Positions 34,786 through 44,603 are shown, counted from the stretch's first letter. The stretch is 64,000 bases of DNA from Paraburkholderia nodosa DSM 21604 (GCF_000519185.1 NZ_JAFA01000036.1:1-64000); one strand, 5' to 3'. The notes: generated by a model not told the origin, from the sequence alone. Program-made: numbers and translations.

Positions 34786-37700
34786 GGCTTGGGCCCAAGT
34801 GGCGGAATGGAATCATCGATCACATGCTTCATCACCCCTCCTTGCTCGAAAATCCGGACGACACCGTTGTTTGTATCGATGATTATCTCCTTGAATGGAT
34901 CCTGCGGAAATACGTTCGGCTTGCTGTTGTCGAGGAAATCCGTGATCTCCTGTGTCGTGAGATTCCTCGCCTGAACATGAACGATCGTTTGACCAAGCGT
35001 CCCCGGTGGCAGATAGTGCGGGTCGGTTGGCGGCTTCAGCGCGGCCTTCTTTATCTGTCCGGCATTCTCTCGAATCGTTCGGAAAACATTCTTCGGCGGC
35101 TGGTCGAGATCCTTCAATGAAACGGGAATATTCTTGCCATCGGGCGTTTCAAAATACCCCTCGATACCTTGCCGTCCCTTGGTGTACGCCCCGCTCGCAT
35201 CGCGCTCTGGAAATTTGAATTCTCCGCCTCCCAGGATCTCCCCGAAGCGCCTCGCCTGCACTTCTTCGTGCGGGTTATCGCATACGCCACTGATCGTCAC
35301 TTGCGCCGGATCGGGCTCATCGCTGTGCGTGCCTGCATCCGGATTTTCCCGATCGGGCTTCTTCTGGTTGTCGTTCTCATCGGACGCCTCCTGGCCATCG
35401 CACGTCCCTCCTCCTGTGAGCCCGAAAACGTCGACGGATATCAGCGGATTAGCCGGATAGGCGTACAAGTTGACCCCTCCGGATTGTCCGGCGGGATCGG
35501 ATTGAAGATATCGCCCGAGGCGCGGGCTATACGACCGGAATCGATTGTCGTGAAGTCCGGTCTCGGAATCGAAGTAATGCCCGGGCCAGCGCAGCGCATA
35601 GTCGACGGTATTGCCGGCGGCGACCTCGATCGCACCATATGGATCGATCTCCGCCGCTTCCCAGACAACCCGCCACGCCTTGTCCTCGATGCGCTCGGGC
35701 AGCCCAACCTGGTTGCACAGCACGAAGTACGCCGCGCCAGATTCCGGCGCTGCGTCCAGGCTCGCATAATCGATGAACATGAACGGCGAGAAGGCCGTTT
35801 CATTAACGTAGACGTAGATTCTCAGCCGCCCGTCTGGCCCCCTCTCCGCCGCCAGGCGGTCGCCGTCCCAATAGTATTCGGTGCGCCGCTGCCCCAGCGT
35901 CTTCGCACATCGCCGGCACAGCCCGTCATACTCCGCGCGCCAGGCACCGTCCCAATCGCTGCTCGTGACTTCGACCAGCATGTCCAGGCTGTCGTAACGA
36001 TAAGCGGTGCAGCAATGTTTACTCAAGGACTCCGAAAGATGATTTCGATGATCGTAGCGGTAGGCCACGCCGACCGTCGAAGTTAGCCGGTTGCCCTCTA
36101 CGCAGGATAGCCACTGATGCGTGGGCGTGGACAACAGATTGCCGCCTCGGTCGTATTTGAAGTGACGCACGGGCCATCCGTTGCGAAACTCGCCAGTCAG
36201 CCGATGTGCAGCGTCGTATTCATATCGTGTCGCGCCATTTGCGCTATCGGTCGCCGCACGAAGCTCGCCGAACGGGCTGTATTGGTAGTGCACGCAATGC
36301 ACCGGCGATGCGGCACCCTCGGTCCACCCGAGGCGCTCCACGCATCGGCCTTCGGCGTCGAACTGGTACAGCCAGTGCCTGCCATTGCCAAGGCGCAGCA
36401 ATATGCGGCCGTCAGCAGCACGCGCAAAGCCATGCACGCCGCCGCAGGGGTCCTGAATGTGCACGTCGTCACTTTTCCCATGCGCTTCGTAACGTACTAC
36501 AAAGCGTTCAAAGTACGTCGTGCTGCAGAGTGATCCGTCGATATACGCGTGCTGGACACCCAGACCATCGCGCAGATCCGCAATGCGGCGGCCGCGCGTA
36601 TCGTAGGCGAGCGTGACATCGAATCGATCCGTCGACGCCTTCGTGAATTTTCCGCGTGCATCGTACTCGTAGCTGTGCGTTGCGCCGCTTGCGAGTATCC
36701 GCTTGCTATGCAAACCGTTCGAGCCGACCTCGAAACGCAACAACACCTCTCCCGTCGCGTCTTTCTTTTCGATCAACCTGTCGCCGATGTCGTACGTATA
36801 GGTTTCGCGCACGACTCCGTGACGCATGACGCTACTGATCCGATTTTTCAGGTCGTACGTATAGAGGCTTTCGTTGCCGTTCGCATCGACGATCGCAGCA
36901 ATCCGTGCCTTCGCAGTGTATCGGTAACTGACGGTATTTCCCAGCGGATCGGTCTCGCTCTGCCGCAGATTGAATGAGGCGATGGCGTAGCGGTAGTCGC
37001 GGCCGTCCCTATCGCGTAGCCGCAAGACGTTGCCGACCGAATCGACGTCAATATGTCTGGCTCGCTCCGATTCGTCGGTTTGCGCCCGCTGATGTACCAC
37101 CGCGTCGCCGTGCGCGGAAGTTGTCGGTGCCATCGGGCGCGACGCGCTAACAAGCTGTTCGACTTGTGGCGAAAGCAGCACCGTCCCGGCCAGTTCGCTA
37201 GGCTCGACGTCTCCCCATTGCAACGCCAACGGCGCATCAGGCACTGTATGCACCAAAGCATTGGGTAGCGTAGCGACCTCGTCCCACGGTGGCCAGCGTT
37301 TGCCCCAACGGTCCATGCGTCCTGTGTTACGTCCGCGTTCATCGTACAGCCAACGCACTTTGCGTCCGCCCGAATCGATCTCTTGAACGATGCGGCCGTC
37401 CGGCCCGATCAAGCGATCCGTCGCGCCGCCATACGGATCGACAACACGTGTCACTGTGCGCGATTTGTTATAAAGAAAGGTCCATTTGCCGCCATCGGCG
37501 CGCGTGACCACCGTTCGCCCCGGCTGATAGTCGAGCACGACGCGCCACATTCCATCCTGTCCGACGCTTTCGACACAACGGCTATCGCTGTCGTAACGGT
37601 AGGAAAATGAATAACCGTTGGCATCCGTCTCCCGAATCATGCGCCGCCGGTTGTCGTAGCCGTATGTCATCGATGCGCCGAGCGCATTGGTGGACGTCAC

Positions 37701-39248
37701 CAGACATCCAGCGGCATCGTAGCGGTACCGGGCGATGCGTGAGACCGTGCCTTGCGCATCGGTCAGACGCACCTCGATGACATGGCCATGCGCGTCATAA
37801 ATGAAGTCGATCAACTGGCTGCGCCCGCCACGCAACGCCATCTGTTCGACGTGCCGTAGCGTGCCGTCACTTGCGTAGCGAAAGCCACTTTCTACGCCAT
37901 CACGCAGATGGCGCACAAGCCGCGCCGTACCTTGCACTTCGCTCGTGCGTTCGAATGTGAGTTCACCTTGCGCGCCGTGCCTCAGCACGAACCGATTGAT
38001 ACTGCGCTGCTCGAGTCCATAGCCAGCGAACACGCCCTCGTAGCGCCCCGCCCGGTTACACCGAATCGGGTATTCCCGGTTCTGACCGTCCACATAGATC
38101 GCACGCGTGCGCAGCAGTCGCAACTCATGCTGCAACACATGACGAAAGCCGAAACCGAGCTCGCCGTCACGATCGCTCCAGCCGCTGCAGTAATAGCGTT
38201 CCCATTTGAACGCGGGCGCAACCCTGGTTTCATAGTCGACAAATGTGTTTTCCGCCGTGCCCATGACCACATCGACCGGATGCCCGTCCTTGCACGGCCC
38301 CTCGTTCGTCCGCTTCGGCTCTTCAGCTGGCTCCTTTGCCTTCTTGCGCAGCCCCCAACCCAACATCAGCATGGCAAGCGCATCGGGCATCGGGAAGCCG
38401 CCGATCAGGACGCTCGCGTCGCCCTCGATCAGCGTTCCCATTCCTGGCTCAACGCCCGGATCCTTGCCCATCAGATTGCTCATCGCCATCGCGATCGCGT
38501 CGGCCGCTGTCTGCGCCGCCGTCATCTCGACGGCGGCCGCCCCAGCGCCATCCACGGCCTGGTCGGTGGCCGTCAGCCCGCCGGAGGCCACCGGCGCCGC
38601 CATTCCGGCAATGTGCATCGCACGCTTGAGTGCGCTCGCCTTCTCAGCCTCCTGCGCGGCGTGCCCCGCGCCGCTCATGCCGAGCGGATTGCAGTGACGC
38701 GTCAGGTCCAGCGCCATGCGCGCCGCGCGCGCGCCACCGATGAAGGTATTGCTCGATCCGGTACAGATCTCGAAGATGGGCGCAAAGCCGCCACAGGTGG
38801 GCGCGAGGCCGATGTCGAGCACCCGGGCCGCGGGCATGCCCCCATACAGAACGCTCAGGCAGCCGCTTCCGATCGTCATGCCGCAGCTTGGCATCGGCAC
38901 ACCATCGCTCGGCGGGTGCGCGTGCGCATGTGGCACCCCGAGATGCGGCACGCCGATGAACGCAGCCGGCATGCCGGGCACGAGATTCGCGCCGGGAATC
39001 ATCGCCATGCCCGTATTGAGCAGCTGATCGAGCGCGCCGAGACTGCCCACCGCGCCGCTCACGACGTTGGTGACGCGGTCAAGCGTGTTGGCCTTCGGGT
39101 TACCGAGCTGCTGAAACGGCTGCGCGCCGGCATTGACCGCACTGGCAAGCGCGTCGACCGACGCGTTGCCGGTCGGCGAGATCAACGGCGCAGGCGGCGG
39201 GGGCGGCTCGTTAGCCGGGCTGGCCGGATTTCCGGACGGGGTGCTCAT
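34782..39248 (-). CDS. Rhs effector with PAAR-like N-terminus and C-terminal toxin
   Basis: A 1488-aa protein. A Pro-rich leader is followed by a PAAR-like domain (about 80-190: GVPHLGVPHAHAHPPSDG, CGMTIGSGCLSV, GSSNTFIGGARAARM), which sharpens the VgrG tip. The Rhs part begins GHPVDVVMGTAENTF (about 325) and has many YD repeats forming a cocoon. The core ends with the conserved YDSETGLHDNRFRSYSP and SDPAGQSGGVNLYAYPANP segments. The variable C-terminus starts near residue 1278 (base 35417) and is about 211 aa. It has RRFGEILGGGEFKFP, QGIEGYF, VFRTIRENAGQI and IIIDTNNGVVRIF. This suggests a nuclease-type polymorphic toxin, but I cannot name the family. The immunity gene follows with ATGA overlap. 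Confidence 0.9.
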   Translation of the reverse strand: MSTPSGNPASPANEPPPPPAPLISPTGNASVDALASAVNAGAQPFQQLGNPKANTLDRVTNVVSGAVGSLGALDQLLNTGMAMIPGANLVPGMPAAFIGVPHLGVPHAHAHPPSDGVPMPSCGMTIGSGCLSVLYGGMPAARVLDIGLAPTCGGFAPIFEICTGSSNTFIGGARAARMALDLTRHCNPLGMSGAGHAAQEAEKASALKRAMHIAGMAAPVASGGLTATDQAVDGAGAAAVEMTAAQTAADAIAMAMSNLMGKDPGVEPGMGTLIEGDASVLIGGFPMPDALAMLMLGWGLRKKAKEPAEEPKRTNEGPCKDGHPVDVVMGTAENTFVDYETRVAPAFKWERYYCSGWSDRDGELGFGFRHVLQHELRLLRTRAIYVDGQNREYPIRCNRAGRYEGVFAGYGLEQRSINRFVLRHGAQGELTFERTSEVQGTARLVRHLRDGVESGFRYASDGTLRHVEQMALRGGRSQLIDFIYDAHGHVIEVRLTDAQGTVSRIARYRYDAAGCLVTSTNALGASMTYGYDNRRRMIRETDANGYSFSYRYDSDSRCVESVGQDGMWRVVLDYQPGRTVVTRADGGKWTFLYNKSRTVTRVVDPYGGATDRLIGPDGRIVQEIDSGGRKVRWLYDERGRNTGRMDRWGKRWPPWDEVATLPNALVHTVPDAPLALQWGDVEPSELAGTVLLSPQVEQLVSASRPMAPTTSAHGDAVVHQRAQTDESERARHIDVDSVGNVLRLRDRDGRDYRYAIASFNLRQSETDPLGNTVSYRYTAKARIAAIVDANGNESLYTYDLKNRISSVMRHGVVRETYTYDIGDRLIEKKDATGEVLLRFEVGSNGLHSKRILASGATHSYEYDARGKFTKASTDRFDVTLAYDTRGRRIADLRDGLGVQHAYIDGSLCSTTYFERFVVRYEAHGKSDDVHIQDPCGGVHGFARAADGRILLRLGNGRHWLYQFDAEGRCVERLGWTEGAASPVHCVHYQYSPFGELRAATDSANGATRYEYDAAHRLTGEFRNGWPVRHFKYDRGGNLLSTPTHQWLSCVEGNRLTSTVGVAYRYDHRNHLSESLSKHCCTAYRYDSLDMLVEVTSSDWDGAWRAEYDGLCRRCAKTLGQRRTEYYWDGDRLAAERGPDGRLRIYVYVNETAFSPFMFIDYASLDAAPESGAAYFVLCNQVGLPERIEDKAWRVVWEAAEIDPYGAIEVAAGNTVDYALRWPGHYFDSETGLHDNRFRSYSPRLGRYLQSDPAGQSGGVNLYAYPANPLISVDVFGLTGGGTCDGQEASDENDNQKKPDRENPDAGTHSDEPDPAQVTISGVCDNPHEEVQARRFGEILGGGEFKFPERDASGAYTKGRQGIEGYFETPDGKNIPVSLKDLDQPPKNVFRTIRENAGQIKKAALKPPTDPHYLPPGTLGQTIVHVQARNLTTQEITDFLDNSKPNVFPQDPFKEIIIDTNNGVVRIFEQGGVMKHVIDDSIPPLGPKP

Positions 39249-40502
39249 TTATCGACGCGCTCCCTCACGATATGAAGGAATCCGATCTTTCTCCATCTCG
39301 TAGGCTTTAGCCTGGGTCTTCAAGCCGGCCTGCGCATACAGGGCGGCCAGCCGTTCGAGCAGCGAGCGGCGCTGATGCTCGCAACCGAACCGTTCGCACA
39401 GCGTTTTCGCCTCGGTCCACGTGCGTGCTGCCTCGGCCGTCTTATGCGCACCCAGCAGGGCCACGCCGAGCTTCTCCAGTGCGGCGACGCTCGCGTGCGG
39501 GAACATCAGCTTGTCCGCACCGCGGCTCGCGAGCTCGAAATATTCGGCCGCGCGCGCGGGCTGTTTCAGGCGCAGGCAAGCTTCCCCAGACGCCAAGAGC
39601 ATATTGAGCGTCACGCCCAGGTTGCCGCTGTCCGCCGCGGCATCGAGCGCATGTGCATACCAGCGGCTCGCATCGGCGTGCTGGCCGCTGCGCGTCGCGA
39701 CATCGCCGATTCCACCCAGCGCCAGCGCCTGCCCGAGCGGGTCGCGCTGCTCACGATGCCAGCCATACAGCAGGCGATATTTCTCCAGCGCCTGGTCGAG
39801 CCGCCCGTGCATGAGATCGAGCGCGGCCAGTTGCATTGCCGCCTGCATCCGCTCAGCCGGCGGGCGGGCCGCGTCGTTCATTGCGCCCACCAGGACATCG
39901 GCGCTCTTTTCCGGCGAGAAGTCGAGGTCGAGCAGGAGCACGTGTTGCGCTTTCGCGCGCTGCTCTTGCGGCAGCAGGAAGCGCCGAGAACTATCGTCGC
40001 GAACGCAGAAGCGGTGGCCCTCCATCCACGCCTCGAAGCCATCGAGCGCAAGCAGCGGCAACACCGTCTCGCGATAACCGGCGGCGTCCGCGAGCGTCGA
40101 TGGCATGAGCCCCCAGACGATATCGACGCCATCCGCAACCAGCGTGCGCACATGCTCGATCGCCGCTCTTAGCCGCCGGGCGGGGGGCTGCCCCGGATCG
40201 GTGCAAAGCAACGGGAGCTCGGCCCATGGCGTCACGCCCTCTTGCGCGCGCACCTGGTTCTCGGCGGCGATCTGCGCGGCGAGCGATGCCATGCACTGCT
40301 GCATAAAGCGGCCCGACGCGTCGCATTCGAACGGGAACAACAGGTAGACGCGCCGCGTGTCGCGCCGATCGCGTTCCTGCAGCATCCTGAACGCGAGCAC
40401 GACGTCGAGATCGGTTGCGCCGAGCACGAGTGTCGGATAGTCGGGCTGCTCGATGAACGCGCCCAGCGCAGCATCCTTGGCGGCAAATTCGCGCTGCATC
40501 AC
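39249..40502 (-). CDS. TPR protein, probable Rhs effector adaptor or chaperone
   Basis: A 417-aa protein. The N-terminal half (about 1-200) contains LGATDLDVVLAFRMLQERDR and a DTRRVYLLFPFE strand, resembling an ATPase-like fold without Walker motifs. Residues 205-400 are helical tetratricopeptide-type repeats (MQAAMQLAALDLMHGRLDQA, GQALALGGIGDVATRSGQHAD, SRWYAHALDAAADSG). The gene ends one base before the rhs start codon and lies behind vgrG, the position typical of effector-loading adaptors. I infer that it mounts the PAAR-Rhs effector on VgrG or keeps it soluble. No enzymatic motif is visible. Confidence 0.65.
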   Translation of the reverse strand: MMQREFAAKDAALGAFIEQPDYPTLVLGATDLDVVLAFRMLQERDRRDTRRVYLLFPFECDASGRFMQQCMASLAAQIAAENQVRAQEGVTPWAELPLLCTDPGQPPARRLRAAIEHVRTLVADGVDIVWGLMPSTLADAAGYRETVLPLLALDGFEAWMEGHRFCVRDDSSRRFLLPQEQRAKAQHVLLLDLDFSPEKSADVLVGAMNDAARPPAERMQAAMQLAALDLMHGRLDQALEKYRLLYGWHREQRDPLGQALALGGIGDVATRSGQHADASRWYAHALDAAADSGNLGVTLNMLLASGEACLRLKQPARAAEYFELASRGADKLMFPHASVAALEKLGVALLGAHKTAEAARTWTEAKTLCERFGCEHQRRSLLERLAALYAQAGLKTQAKAYEMEKDRIPSYREGARR

Positions 40503-40518
40503 CCGGTGCTCTCGTGCG

Positions 40519-41214
40519 TCAGTTCAGCCGAATGCAGCGGCTGCGCACCACCGTATCGGCCGCGGTGCGGATATCGACGCCGCCTCGGCCCGCCTCCAGC
40601 TCCAGTGTGTGTGCGCGCAGGCTGAGCTTGCCCGCGGCCTCCAGGTTGACGTTCGGGCTCATCAGGCGCACCACCGGCCCCGCGCTCGAAGCGAGAATCT
40701 GCACGAGCGGTTTGCCGTGTGCATCGTCGATCTGCACGCATTCGTCGGGCGCGAGCTTCACGATCTGGCTCGTGTGCGTGTCGGCGGCCCCGGTTGCGCC
40801 ATGCATATCAGGCGCCTCGGTGATGCCCGCTTCGGCCCCTGCGGCGCCTGCCGACAGAATCCCCGTGACAAGCGGCTCTGGCCAGTTCACCGGCTGCTCG
40901 ACGAGTACGCGATCGCCCCTGCGCGGCCGATGCCCGTGCAGGCATTGCAGCCAGTACTCCACGGCCTCGCCCTGGGCAGAGTGCCAGCGCACCCGCACCC
41001 GACCGGGGCTGTCCGGATGATGAGTGTCGGTCACCTCGGCTGCGAGCAGCCCCTCCATGGCGGGCGCTCGCGCGGGCGCTGCCGGACCTGGCGCCGTGCC
41101 CGCATCGAAAAGGGCGCACAGCTTCGCGCGTGTGGCGTCGTCGATGGTGTCGGGATCGATGTATGTGGCTTGCATTGCCATCGCTTCATCGGTCTGATCT
41201 GCGTGAGCGTCCAT
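40519..41214 (-). CDS. VgrG accessory protein (DUF6484-like)
   Basis: A 231-aa protein with GGAGAGGA before the ATG. The central part GLLAAEVTDTHHPDSPGRVR, then QCLHGHRPRRGDRVLVEQP, resembles the OB-fold segment of gp5/VgrG tips. The C-terminal half (VKLAPDECVQIDDAHGKPL, LMSPNVNLEAAGKLSLRA, GGVDIRTAADTVVRSR) resembles the beta-helical DUF2345 region of VgrG. It probably caps or extends the VgrG spike, or helps load the Rhs effector. It lies between vgrG (26 bp) and the TPR gene (16 bp). Confidence 0.7.
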   Translation of the reverse strand: MDAHADQTDEAMAMQATYIDPDTIDDATRAKLCALFDAGTAPGPAAPARAPAMEGLLAAEVTDTHHPDSPGRVRVRWHSAQGEAVEYWLQCLHGHRPRRGDRVLVEQPVNWPEPLVTGILSAGAAGAEAGITEAPDMHGATGAADTHTSQIVKLAPDECVQIDDAHGKPLVQILASSAGPVVRLMSPNVNLEAAGKLSLRAHTLELEAGRGGVDIRTAADTVVRSRCIRLN

Positions 41215-41240
41215 ATAATCCTCTCCATTCCCCTATGCGA

Positions 41241-43484
41241 CTAGTTGATATGGGCGATCGTCCCCTGAATCGTGATCCCTGACGCGTCGAGCTGGATGCT
41301 CGCGCCGTCCGTCGAGATGACGATCTTCTTCGCGTTGATGTTGACCTGCTTGACGTCCTGATCGCCTACGTTGACTGTGGGGGCCGAGATGTCCACGTTG
41401 GTCGTGCCATAGACTTCCGTAAAAGGAGTGCCGGTGATGACGACGCCCTTGCCTGTCCCGGTGACCGCCACGCCCCGGCCCTTGCCATCACCCGTGATGC
41501 CGACACCCCCGTCGTTCCCGATCACGTCGACGCCGAGCTTGCTGCCCGTGATGCCGACGCCGCCGTCGCCGGTGATGCCCACACCCTGCTTTTTGCCGTA
41601 CAGGAGAACCGCAGTTGCCGCCGTCACGCTGTAGTCGCCCACGGCCACATCGACGATTCGCGACCCGGCGGCCACCGCATGCGTACTGGTCTGTTCGACT
41701 TGCACGGTATGCGTCCCGTTTGCCACGGTGAAGCTGTGATTGCCATTGGTGACCGTATGCGAGCTATCGCCCTTCACCGTGACGCTATGGCTTCCGCCTA
41801 CGCTGGTGGTCTCGTTGCCGCCGATCTGCGCGACCCGATGCTGCCCGATGTTGACGGTCTCGTTCTGCCCGACACTCCTCTGCCGGTTGTTCCTCACCTG
41901 CATCGTTTCATCGTTCCCGACCGTGTGCATGTGGTCGTGCCCCACGGAAAGCGAATGGTCGAGTTCTGTCTGAGCGTCAAAATTGCGCTCCGCATGCATC
42001 CACAATTGCTCCGAGCCCTTGCGGTCTTCGAAGCGCAGCGCATTCGCATGCTCGGGCGTACCGCCCGGCGTCGAACGCGAGAGCAACCCGCTTTGCGTCG
42101 CGCTCACGGGCAGACTCCAGGGCGGCATGCTCGCGGCGTTGTAGACGCGTCCGGTCACGATCGGATAATCGGGGTCGCCATTCAGGAAGTCGACGATCAC
42201 CTCGTCGCCGATGCGCGGAATCTGCACGCCGCCGAATCCGCCGCCCGCCCAGGGGCTCGACACGCGGACCCAGCACGATGAGTCCTGGTCGCGCCGGCCG
42301 TAACGGTCCCAGTGGAACTGCAGCTTCACGCGGCCATAGCGGTCGGTCCAGATCTCCTCACCTGGCGGTCCGACCACGACCGCCGTCTGCGGGCCGTTGG
42401 TGTGCGGCACCGGCGTCGTGCGCGGCGTGCGGTACGGCAAATTGTCGGGCTGGGCGAGCAGGTCGGCCTCGTGCAGCACGGGCTCGTTGCCGGTGTGGCT
42501 TGCGTATGGATTCTCCTGGAAGCGGTACGTGCAATGCACGATCAGGTACTTGCGGTTCTGGTCGGCGCGCGGGCAGCGTTCCAGCTCGAAAAGGTACCCC
42601 GGCGCGCACGCGCGTACGTCGGTATGCGCCTGTGCGCGGTCGTAGGTACCCTGCAGCTCTTCCAGGCGCACGCGATTGCGTTGGGCGCCGTGCGCGTCGT
42701 CGTGATAGCCACCCGGCCATTCGTACACCGAATAATCGTCGTGATCGTGGCCGCGCGGCTCGGCGCGCTGCACGCCCAGGTCAGCGTGCGGCTTCGTATA
42801 GTCGTAGTCGCTCGCCTCGCGCCGGCCCGCGCTCACCTCCTGTACCGGCTGCCAGCTGTCGATGTGCTCCTCGTCGGCAATCGCGGCGCGGTCGCGGCCG
42901 ATATACGGAATCGTCGCGTAGCCGGGCAGATCGCGGTGCGAAGCCATTGCGTCACACAGCACCAGTGTGTGCGTCCCGGCCTCATGGCGGAAAAAGTAAT
43001 AGATGCCCTCCGCCTCCATGAGCCGCGAGACGAAGTCGAGATCGCTCTCGTTGTACTGCACGCAGTACTCGCGCGGCGCATAGGTTTCGGTCAGCCGGCT
43101 CTCTATCGGGAAACCATAGGGCGAGAGCACCTGCTGCATGATTTGCGGTACGCTTTTTTCCTGGAAGATGCGGCAGTCGGCGCTGCGGCTCGCGAGCCAG
43201 AGCCACGGTCGCACGATCAGTTCGTACGCGTAGTAACGCTCGGCATGGCGCCCGACCAACGAGGCGCGCGAAACGATCCCGTTCAGGTAGCGCTCCCCGC
43301 CCCCGGCCAGTTCGACGCGCACGGTCACCGCCTTGCCGAGCAGTTCGCGCAGCGACACGTTGTGACTCGCGGCAAGCGCCTCGATGCGCCACTCGAACGG
43401 ACGCCCGAGCGCCTCTTCGCCGTTCAGGCGGTAGAACTTGAGATCGTCGCCTAACGGACTTTCGAGGGTGAAGATGCGCGCCAC
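41241..43484 (-). CDS. vgrG: VgrG spike protein (TssI)
   Basis: A 747-aa protein starting at GTG with GGAGG upstream. The N-terminal gp27-like part begins FTLESPLGDDLKFYRLNGEE and includes SDLDFVSRLMEAEGIYYFFR. The gp5 OB-fold follows with GEEIWTDRYGRVKLQFHWDR and SSCWVRVSSPWAGGGFGGVQ. After it comes the GNDET/VGQNE beta-helix (about 490-620) and an unusual run of GVGITGDG-type glycine repeats (about 628-685). The C-terminus ends VNINAKKIVISTDGASIQL. Trimers form the puncturing tip. No enzymatic extension is visible, so toxicity is presumably carried by the separate Rhs effector. Confidence 0.94.
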   Translation of the reverse strand: MARIFTLESPLGDDLKFYRLNGEEALGRPFEWRIEALAASHNVSLRELLGKAVTVRVELAGGGERYLNGIVSRASLVGRHAERYYAYELIVRPWLWLASRSADCRIFQEKSVPQIMQQVLSPYGFPIESRLTETYAPREYCVQYNESDLDFVSRLMEAEGIYYFFRHEAGTHTLVLCDAMASHRDLPGYATIPYIGRDRAAIADEEHIDSWQPVQEVSAGRREASDYDYTKPHADLGVQRAEPRGHDHDDYSVYEWPGGYHDDAHGAQRNRVRLEELQGTYDRAQAHTDVRACAPGYLFELERCPRADQNRKYLIVHCTYRFQENPYASHTGNEPVLHEADLLAQPDNLPYRTPRTTPVPHTNGPQTAVVVGPPGEEIWTDRYGRVKLQFHWDRYGRRDQDSSCWVRVSSPWAGGGFGGVQIPRIGDEVIVDFLNGDPDYPIVTGRVYNAASMPPWSLPVSATQSGLLSRSTPGGTPEHANALRFEDRKGSEQLWMHAERNFDAQTELDHSLSVGHDHMHTVGNDETMQVRNNRQRSVGQNETVNIGQHRVAQIGGNETTSVGGSHSVTVKGDSSHTVTNGNHSFTVANGTHTVQVEQTSTHAVAAGSRIVDVAVGDYSVTAATAVLLYGKKQGVGITGDGGVGITGSKLGVDVIGNDGGVGITGDGKGRGVAVTGTGKGVVITGTPFTEVYGTTNVDISAPTVNVGDQDVKQVNINAKKIVISTDGASIQLDASGITIQGTIAHIN

Positions 43485-43487
43485 GCG

Positions 43488-44603
43488 TCAGCCTCCTTGT
43501 GCACGCGCAACCAGATCGACCACGAGGTCGCGCGCGGGTTCACGGCTCAGGCGCCGCCCGAGCCAGGTCGACAAACCGAGCCTGCCCGCACCGCCGGGCG
43601 CTGCGCACGGCACCTCGGACGCGGCCAGTTCGAGTTGCAGGTCCCAGCCGAACTCGGCGCCGATGTACTCGCGCACCCAATGCACGAGCCGGGCGGAGTC
43701 TGCACCACCGGGCAGGAAAGCCTGGTAGCGCGCGAGCGGCAGCGGCCCCAGCACGATGCGAAAGTTGCCCTGCGCGTCGCGCACCGCACGCCCGAGCAGC
43801 GCGCCCTCGCCGAGCGCCGCGCCCGCTGCGCGCTGGCGCGCGACTTGTCCGCCACCGCGCCGTGGGCCTCGCACCGCGCCGATCGCGCCGCGCTGACGCT
43901 CGCCGAGCGCGATCCAGCGCACGACATGTTCGACGATGCGCACCCGCACGCCGAAGTCGTGGCGCAGTATTTGCGCGAGCCCTTCGGGGTTGCGCGTCTG
44001 GCGCACCCAGTGACCCGCCTGAAAGGACTTCGCGTGGCGCCCCGGCGCGTCTCGAGCATGCAACGGCGGCGCGGCGTTGCGCGCGCCGGCGAGGCCGATG
44101 AGGCTCGCAACATAGCGGTCGAAACGCGACTCGCCGGGCCGGTCGAGGCCGACCACCGGCTGCGCGTCGGCCCAGGCGCGATAGAGCAGCACGATCAGCC
44201 GATGGTGGAACAGGTCGGCGAACGCGGCCATCGAGTGGTCGCCGAAGCTGTGGACGCGCTCGTACGCATACTCCGTCACGTGCTGCGGCAGCGGACCGTT
44301 CGGCCCGAACAGCCCGAAGCCGTATATATGCACGCGCGGCGGTCCGTCCGGCGCGTGTCCGTTTTCTTCGCCATCGACGGCGGCCACCATCGAAGGCGCA
44401 AACGACAGCGACGGCGTCTGCCCGAGCCGCACTGGCTCGCCCGCAGGATGCTGCGCCTCGCCGAGCGGCGCTTCGCCGCCTGCCAGCGCGTCGATCCAGC
44501 GCAGCAGATGAAACAGGTCATGCTCGTGCGGCGCGGCCCGTAGCTGCCGCCAGAACATCTGGTACCGGTCCTGGCCGGCGGGAATCGGCGCTTGTTGGCT
44601 CAT
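43488..44603 (-). CDS. tssG: T6SS baseplate protein TssG
   Basis: A 371-aa protein with the usual TssG start (FHLLRWIDAL, near residue 35). It contains FGLFGPNGPLPQHVTEYAYE, FADLFHHRLIVLLYRAWADA and, at the end, LARYQAFLPGG followed by LSTWLG. TssG works with TssF in the baseplate wedge. It follows tssF by 23 bp and ends 4 bp before the vgrG start. In many clusters a clpV gene stands at this point. Here it does not. Confidence 0.93.
   Translation of the reverse strand: MSQQAPIPAGQDRYQMFWRQLRAAPHEHDLFHLLRWIDALAGGEAPLGEAQHPAGEPVRLGQTPSLSFAPSMVAAVDGEENGHAPDGPPRVHIYGFGLFGPNGPLPQHVTEYAYERVHSFGDHSMAAFADLFHHRLIVLLYRAWADAQPVVGLDRPGESRFDRYVASLIGLAGARNAAPPLHARDAPGRHAKSFQAGHWVRQTRNPEGLAQILRHDFGVRVRIVEHVVRWIALGERQRGAIGAVRGPRRGGGQVARQRAAGAALGEGALLGRAVRDAQGNFRIVLGPLPLARYQAFLPGGADSARLVHWVREYIGAEFGWDLQLELAASEVPCAAPGGAGRLGLSTWLGRRLSREPARDLVVDLVARAQGG

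Noticed and set aside
37908..39275. A 455-codon plus-strand frame within the Rhs gene
   Set aside because: Shadow of the PAAR-Rhs coding sequence, with His/Arg-rich low-complexity product.
43484..43488. Search for a clpV gene between tssG and vgrG
   Set aside because: Only 4 bp separate the two genes, so none is there.
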